DNA of 64,000 nt, taken from positions 58,239-122,238 of the forward strand of contig MNCI01007634.1 of assembly GCA_015680685.1 (NCBI GenBank), read 5' to 3'. The notes beneath the pieces were generated by a model that was given only the letters and a program-made list of their open reading frames with translations, made no database searches and had not been told where the DNA came from. Position numbers and translations under genes: made by a program. This document shows, in pieces, positions 58,706 to 64,000 of this stretch (position 1 is the stretch's first letter; each line of letters opens with the position of its first letter). This DNA is from Gnetum montanum. Taxonomy: Eukaryota > Streptophyta > Gnetopsida > Gnetales > Gnetaceae.

Positions 58706-59470
58706 ATGAAGGTCATTCTAAGTTGGTGCTTTGGGTTGATCCTAATTTAGTTATATCCTAAGAACGTATCCATAAAGGGCAACAAGGCATGTCTAGTAAT
58801 AGTATTAATAAGTTGATCAATACTAGGAAAAGGGAAGTCATCCTTGATAATCGCTTTATTTAGGTCTTGGAAATTAATGCAAATATGAATACTCCAATTT
58901 TTCTTAAGGACTACCACTATGTTGGCCACCCATTCTACATAGTCAATAGCCCTAATGAAACTAGCTTGATAGAGCTTTGAGATTTCATCATGAATTTCTA
59001 AGGCCAAATTAGACCTAATCTTGTGTACTTTTTGCTTAACTAGCCTAATTCTAGGATCTAGTATGATGTTGTGCTGGATGAAGCATAGGTCTAAGCTTGA
59101 CATATTTTCATATGACTAGGAAAAGACCTTAATGTTTCCTTGTAGGACCTTGCTGATGGCTTGAGTGTATCAAGTTTCTAGTGAGCAACTTAGTTTAAGG
59201 GTTTTCTCCTCACCATTGTGTGTTGTGATAGGAACCTCAACTATAAAGTCTTTGGTTATATCACTTGCCTCTAAGTCAAGGGTTTTGACTAGGTTTTCAA
59301 TCCATTCTAGAGGTTTTTCTATTGATGCTACATAGTTGAAAAGATACTTAGGCTCAAGATCTAGGTAGTCAGGACCAATATATCATTCTATGTCACTATG
59401 AAGCCCACTTAGGCTCAAAGGTAGATCGGTCTACTTCCAAGTACTCATAATTTGGTCCTACATGTTAAGC
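58706..59470 (-). pseudogene. RT: RT N-terminal part of element I
   Basis: The minus strand reads a linker with DFIVEVPITTHNGEEKTLKL (about 59270-59210), then RT fingers with YVEWVANIVVVLKKNWSIHI and FQDLNKAIIKDDFPFPSID (59103-58747), the usual PEW.ANIV and DLNKA..KD.FPLP motifs. It stops near 58747, and the palm is in the neighbouring inverted segment. It aligns with element D at 25930-25200. Confidence 0.8.
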
Positions 59471-60725
59471 ATAGGAACATTAAGTACCACTTGGGTAATT
59501 AAATAATGGTAAAATGCTAAAATTACTTAAATAGATGCTAATCTAATGTGAACAAGGTCATCCAAGGCTAGGAATAGAGTAAACATAGGCAAAAAAAATG
59601 CAATAAGGGCTAAAAAAAGTTCAAATTAGGGTCAAACAAAGGTAAGTTTGGGCATCAATCAAGGCTATTTCTAGGCTATTTGGACATGAAAATTGAGAGT
59701 TTTGAAGCTTCCATGTTGGTCTCCCCTATTTCCATGCTAACTAGCATGGAAGAAGGGACCCTCAATGTGAAAAATAGAGAATGTGAGTTTTGAAGCATCC
59801 AGATGTCCAAAATTAAGGTCCTAGGGCCTCCCTGAGGTAGCATAGTGCTAAATTGATAAAAATTGGACACTCCATATATCTCTAAAGGAAAAAAAGCATG
59901 TTTTGCATCCTTCCTCCATTTTTTCCATGGTGGCTGGTGTGTAAGAAAGGGGGTTTAAAAAGGAGAACCAAGATTCAAGCCAAAATGAGATCAAACATGA
60001 TTAAACAAGCAATTAGGACCTAAGTCTAAAAGTTGTGCATCCTTTGGCTTCATTTTAATGTAGTTTGAGGTAATTTTAAGTGTCAAAACATGTTAAAATG
60101 GCTGATTTAATTATACATGTTTTTGGCTGATTTTGAGCATATTTGGAGGTCATTCAAGGGTAATTAAGGTTTCCCCCCTATTTTCATGTTGAGGAAGTTA
60201 CTCCAACAGGGAAGAATAGGAGGCATGGATTTTAGAGATTGAAATGAAGTCAAAAAACCAAAATTTTGAGGCTACAAGGTCCTAGTCTTCTCTGGCATAG
60301 ATCTTTGGCTTCTGAGAGTGTCATCTTACTACCAAAAGTGGAAAATTAGCTTTCCCCCCTTGTTTCCACATTTTACATCATGGAAGGGACCTTCTCCATT
60401 ATGGATGAAGCATGAATCCTAGATCTAGACTGATTTGAGTTGCAATCGATTGTGCATGTTACCTTTTGGTGTTGCTAGGGCCAAGGGCTATGTCTCCATG
60501 TCTAAATTTGGAAATTTTGAGTAGTTCCCAAAATTTTTAGCTTCCCCTAATTTTTCCATGCTAGTGATAGGGAACTTAGTATGAAAAAATAGGGAACCAT
60601 CTTTTAGCCATCTAAGACAAATTTCTTGAGGATTTAAGGCTCCAATGACTACTAATAGGATTCTAGGATGTATGTAAGGTCATTTGATGTTATTGTAAGG
60701 TTTTTAGAAGCTCCAAAAAAGTTTA
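59471..60725. other. Spacer between elements I and E
   Basis: No protein is recognisable. It has repeated GGGAAGTT/TTCCATGCTA-type words and one clean hairpin near 59730-59750 (TTCCATGCT..AGCATGGAA). The word style is that of LTR6/LTR8 and of the leaders, so it may be a decayed LTR or leader of the same group. Confidence 0.35.
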
Positions 60726-61857
60726 TGTGATGATAAAAAACATTAGTGGATAGAACACCAAGAGGTTAGTGGATGTACAACCTCAACCTTGCCTCTGCGC
60801 AAGCGCCTTTCTGGAAATCAAGGTAGAGCACCCTAAATGGTCCTGTTGATTAAATAAGCACTTTTTCGGTTGCAACCAAAGTGGTAGGTATAACTAGGGG
60901 CTGACATGGTAACCAAAATTCAAGTGCAAACAATGAAAAATAGTTCTAAGTGTTAAACAAATGCTTCATAGTGCTAAGTGTAGAACGTAGCCATGGAATT
61001 GGGGTGAGCGTAGCCAAGGGTTTTGACTAAAATGAGAATGTTAACCTACGGAGACTACCACCCAAGTGTAGTACAATGTGATGGTTCATGAAAAAGTGCA
61101 AAAAGATGCAAGAAAAATGTAGCAAAATGCTAGAAATTGGAGAGAGAAATGGAACACTGCCCTAAATGGAAGCATAGTTAACTCCAAAAGGGTCTTAGAA
61201 GAGACACAATGTACAATAGGCATAGTGGGAGTGTAGTCACAATCTCAGTGGTGTTTGGCCATGAAGTTTGGCACTCACCTTGATGAACCATGCTTGTCGG
61301 TTGGCTGCTATAGTGTATCATGGGCTATGGTGTCCTGCAAGGCTACGGTGGATTGTAGAATGCAACTCTACCTCTTTGTTGATGCATCTAGGTCTTGTTC
61401 ACCCAAATATTCTTAGTGTCAAATGCCAAATGTGAAGTGCTAAAAATTCTCACATCCAAGGAATGCCAACTACTTGGGAATGTCAACCATCTGGGAATGC
61501 CAACTACCTAGGAATACCAACCATTAAAACATTAGGGGTCTAAGGGTATTTATAGGGCTAGGATTAGCACAAAGCACAAGTGCCACATGGTAGTGTAGTA
61601 GGTGGGACTATGCGAAAATCTTAGAAAATTTTTCAAGTCTGGAGGTGACCAAAAATAGTTCAAAAATTTTTCTAACTCTGGCTACTACACTCACCTCTTG
61701 TTATATGTTGAACATGTAACTTAGTAGTTAGAAAAAAAATTGTAAAACAAGTAGTTGGAGCTAACTACACTCAACACTTAGAAAAATTTGGGGAAAGTGC
61801 CACTATTTTGACACTTAGCCAATTTGCAATCAAGACCCAAGATTTTGTGGTGTTTCA
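60726..61857 (-). repeat. LTR9: 3' LTR of element E
   Basis: On the minus strand it starts TGAAACACCACAAAATCTTGG and ends TTATCATCACA, 1132 bp. The TATA box is the minus strand of 61547-61558 (GCCCTATAAATA). It is related to LTR4, LTR5 and LTR10 but lacks their long palindrome-rich U3 stretch. The PPT adjoins on the high side, so the element body is to the right. Confidence 0.75.
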
Positions 61858-61875
61858 ATGGCACCTCTTTGTTTA
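61858..61875 (-). other. Polypurine tract of element E
   Basis: The minus strand reads AAACAAAGAGGTGCCAT before the LTR start, one or two changes from the tract of A and B. The preceding CTTGGGCCACTCCTCTAGG block is also shared. Confidence 0.75.
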
Positions 61876-63069
61876 TACCTAGAGGAGTGGCCCAAGACAC
61901 ATTGATAAAGAATTTCAAAACACCACAACAAATGTGGCACCAACATTGCTTGTGGATACAAGATCGGGTGTCGTTCCACCATGTTCAAGAGTGCTATGGA
62001 TTAGGGTATGCTATGGCAAAGTCTGTAGGCAATGTGCTAGGGAGATGAAATGCAAGTAGAGGAAATAAATGCAAATAGTGCATCCTAATGTAAGATGTAA
62101 AGTCAACACAGTTGATAGTGATGATGACATGAAGTGGCTTGCCCTTGAAATGTTGATCTCTCATCAGAGTGCTCATGAGAGAGTCAAAGTCAATCCAAGG
62201 ATAGGACGATTACAAAGCTATAGCATTATCAATTTTCTTGGGGATGTTATTTTCCCCATTTTTCCTTTTTTTTGTTTTCATTTTTTCTCTTTTTTTTTTG
62301 CTTTACTGCAAGGTGAACCCACGTTGGGTTTGGCTTTCTACTAAATGCTAGCTACCAGGTATGGGCCATCGAGTAGATGGGCTTTGCATTGATGAAACCA
62401 CATCATGTCTATAGGATAGGTGTTTCCTCCCTAGGATAAGTTGCATTACATTCAATTCAACCTTTATTGGCCAACAAAGGCTCCCCATGGGACAAGTTGT
62501 GTTACATCCACCTTAGGTTCTATGATTGATGTGAAGAAAATGCCATATGCATCATAATGTGTATGCATTAGAGGGATGTGCAATCATGAGTATTCAGGGG
62601 ATGAGAGGCTATTGGGATGAAGGAATGGATATGTGTAGACTATAATGGAATTAGGGGGATGTGCACTCTTGAGCAACTTAACTAGTCCAATCATGCACAT
62701 TGGAGCAATGTGATGACTTGTTGCTATGATGAGATGTGTCTCTGCATGACTACCTCTAAGGCTTCATCCTACAAACACAACTTTGAGAAGATAAGAAAAC
62801 CACAAAACATGAAAAGCAAGTGCAAATGCTAGATGTGAAGATGCTACAAGTGCTAGATGTGAAGATGCTATAAATGCATCAAATGTTATGTTGGTTTCAA
62901 GTGCTTAGGAAGCCAATGAAAGTGCTAGGGAAATGATGCTATGAGTCCTTCAAAGGTTGCACTATTGGTAGGTGCTCTAAAATATTAGCTAAATGGTAGG
63001 AGGTAATGATTCTATGAGTGCCCCAAGGGTTTCACCAATGGCAGGTGCTCCAACAGATCAGCAACATGC
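61876..63069 (-). other. 3' spacer of element E
   Basis: Non-coding. It contains an A/G-rich tract on the minus strand (62240-62320) like those of A, B and D, and a CTATAGGATAGG..TTTCCTCCCTAGGAT block (62409-62436) also found in D at 21091-21118. No gene seen. Confidence 0.5.
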
Positions 63070-63540
63070 CAATTTAAAGTCCTGGCAAACCATAAACCCA
63101 ATTTAAGGTCCTAGTAGACCATGATGTGCTAGTTTATAGTCCTAGTAGACTACTAGGTACTAGGTTAATGTCATAGTGGATGGTGGATTTTGTGCTAGTT
63201 TAACATCATGACCCAAGGATGATCTATGCTAGTTTATAGTCATAGCATATTGCTACAGTAGTTTATAGTCATAGCGGACTATCTATGCCAGTTTTTTGCA
63301 TCATGGTGGATGAGTGCTTACTTTGCATGTGTGAGGTGAGATGCTACATGCATAGTCATGCTGTGTGCTTGTAGGATCCTACAAAAATCAACTAGAAAAA
63401 CAACATCAAGTGGCACCTATCATAAATAGAGTTAAAATGCATGAATGAAAGGAAAGCAATGCAAAAAGTGATAGTTTTAGGTCATTCCAAGCCATGGGCT
63501 ATTTTAAGGCCTTTTTAGACCATTTGTTTTTTATGTTTTT
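63070..63540 (-). repeat. Array 2 and array 1 of element E, brought close together
   Basis: Units at 63070-63300 read AGTTTATAGTCCTAGTAGACTA and related, with GTC-N6-GAC pairs; units at 63475-63535 read TTTTAGGTCATTCCAAGCCAT and TTTTAAGGCCTTTTTAGACCAT. A linker of about 100 bp between them matches the stretch just before RT in element D. Confidence 0.65.
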
Positions 63541-63669
63541 CAAATGTAATGCATAAGATAAGTGGATGGATGCATAAACAAATGGAAGCAATGTGTAAAC
63601 TAGGTAAGTAGGTGAAATGTAAATGCATGAACAAATGCAATGTAAACAAAAACTAAAAATGCATGGCTT

Positions 63670-64000
63670 GTGGAGGCAAGGGGTAAGTAAGAACTAGCAC
63701 GTTTTTTGCCAAGGGAACATCTTAGTTATATAGTTACTTTGTAACTGGGTGTGGATTAAGGGGGGTGGGTGCAAGGCTTAGGATCCACTAGAAGGTTATT
63801 AGCTTCAACCACTCGTTAGGAGTGTGTTAGCCTTAGGTGTTTTGTTCGTTGCTGTAGGTGCATCAACAAGAAACTCCACCTCCAACACTTGCTTCATGTC
63901 TATATTGTGGATAGAAAAAAAGGAGGTGTTATCACTATGGATGATAACTTGACCACCTTCATATGAAAGGTGGACTTATTGATGGATGGAAGAGGAGACA
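63670..64000 (-). pseudogene. PR: Protease C-terminal part of element E
   Basis: The minus strand aligns with the tail of D's protease (34620-34300), with a DDN...FI motif and an EVEFLVDAP-like acidic stretch. The active-site half lies beyond the window edge. Stops are frequent. Confidence 0.55.

Larger units (their letters stand above)
60726..64000 (-). mobile_element. Element E: gypsy element lacking pol, cut by window edge
   Basis: From right to left on the minus strand: protease tail (64000-63670), array-1 units (63535-63470), a linker (63470-63365) that matches D at 26050-25960, then array 2 (63300-63070), spacer, PPT and LTR9. RT, RNase H, integrase and the antisense gene are all absent. 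Confidence 0.7.

Overview
The window looks like intergenic, heterochromatin-type DNA from a large plant genome. A gymnosperm or a similar repeat-bloated genome is my guess; nothing in the sequence fixes the species. I see no intact host gene, rRNA, tRNA or CRISPR. Almost everything is LTR retrotransposon: one extended Ty3/gypsy group (Tat-like RNase H and RT motifs, LTRs beginning TGAAACACCA) in several age classes, plus one Ty1/copia derivative, nested in each other and mostly broken.

Layout. (1) 1-9083, element A, plus strand: gag-protease, a palindrome array, an antisense multi-exon gene, RNase H-integrase, a second palindrome array, PPT and 3' LTR. It keeps many CpGs and looks youngest. 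(2) 9084-12033, element B, plus: integrase tail to 3' LTR; A appears inserted in B's integrase. (3) 12034-15925, element F, minus: gag, leader, PBS, 5' LTR. (4) 15926-18655 and 40309-50388, element G, minus, split by (5) element D, 18656-40308, minus, a 21.6-kb element with both LTRs, all pol domains, two palindrome arrays and an antisense gene, and also by (6) the copia-like element H, 40803-46551. (7) 50389-53578, element J: AT-rich, no readable gene, one PPT/LTR junction. (8) 53579-59470, element I, minus: LTR fragment, integrase, RNase H, RT, carrying a solo LTR with a perfect 5-bp TSD (GTATG) and a 509-bp piece in inverted orientation between two single Ns. (9) 60726-64000, element E, minus: 3' LTR, spacer, arrays and protease tail, with no pol.

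The candidate system is the architecture of the D/A/G group. Between protease and reverse transcriptase these elements carry an antisense, intron-containing gene. Its deduced parts are a degenerate FCP1/NIF-type HAD phosphatase exon, a domain resembling the 'putative plant transposon protein' family, a basic and acidic stretch, and a coiled-coil tail. GT-AG introns occupy matching places in independent copies. Short inverted repeats ending in TAAACT separate the convergent gag-protease and antisense units, and recur after integrase. In D the antisense gene lies downstream of an LTR in the same antisense orientation, which could act as its promoter. The LTRs carry arrays of short palindromes (GCGTATACGC in one family, GCTATGCTA-type in another).

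All coding regions are pseudogenes; coordinates of degenerate segments are approximate. Homology calls come from motif reading by eye, not database searches.
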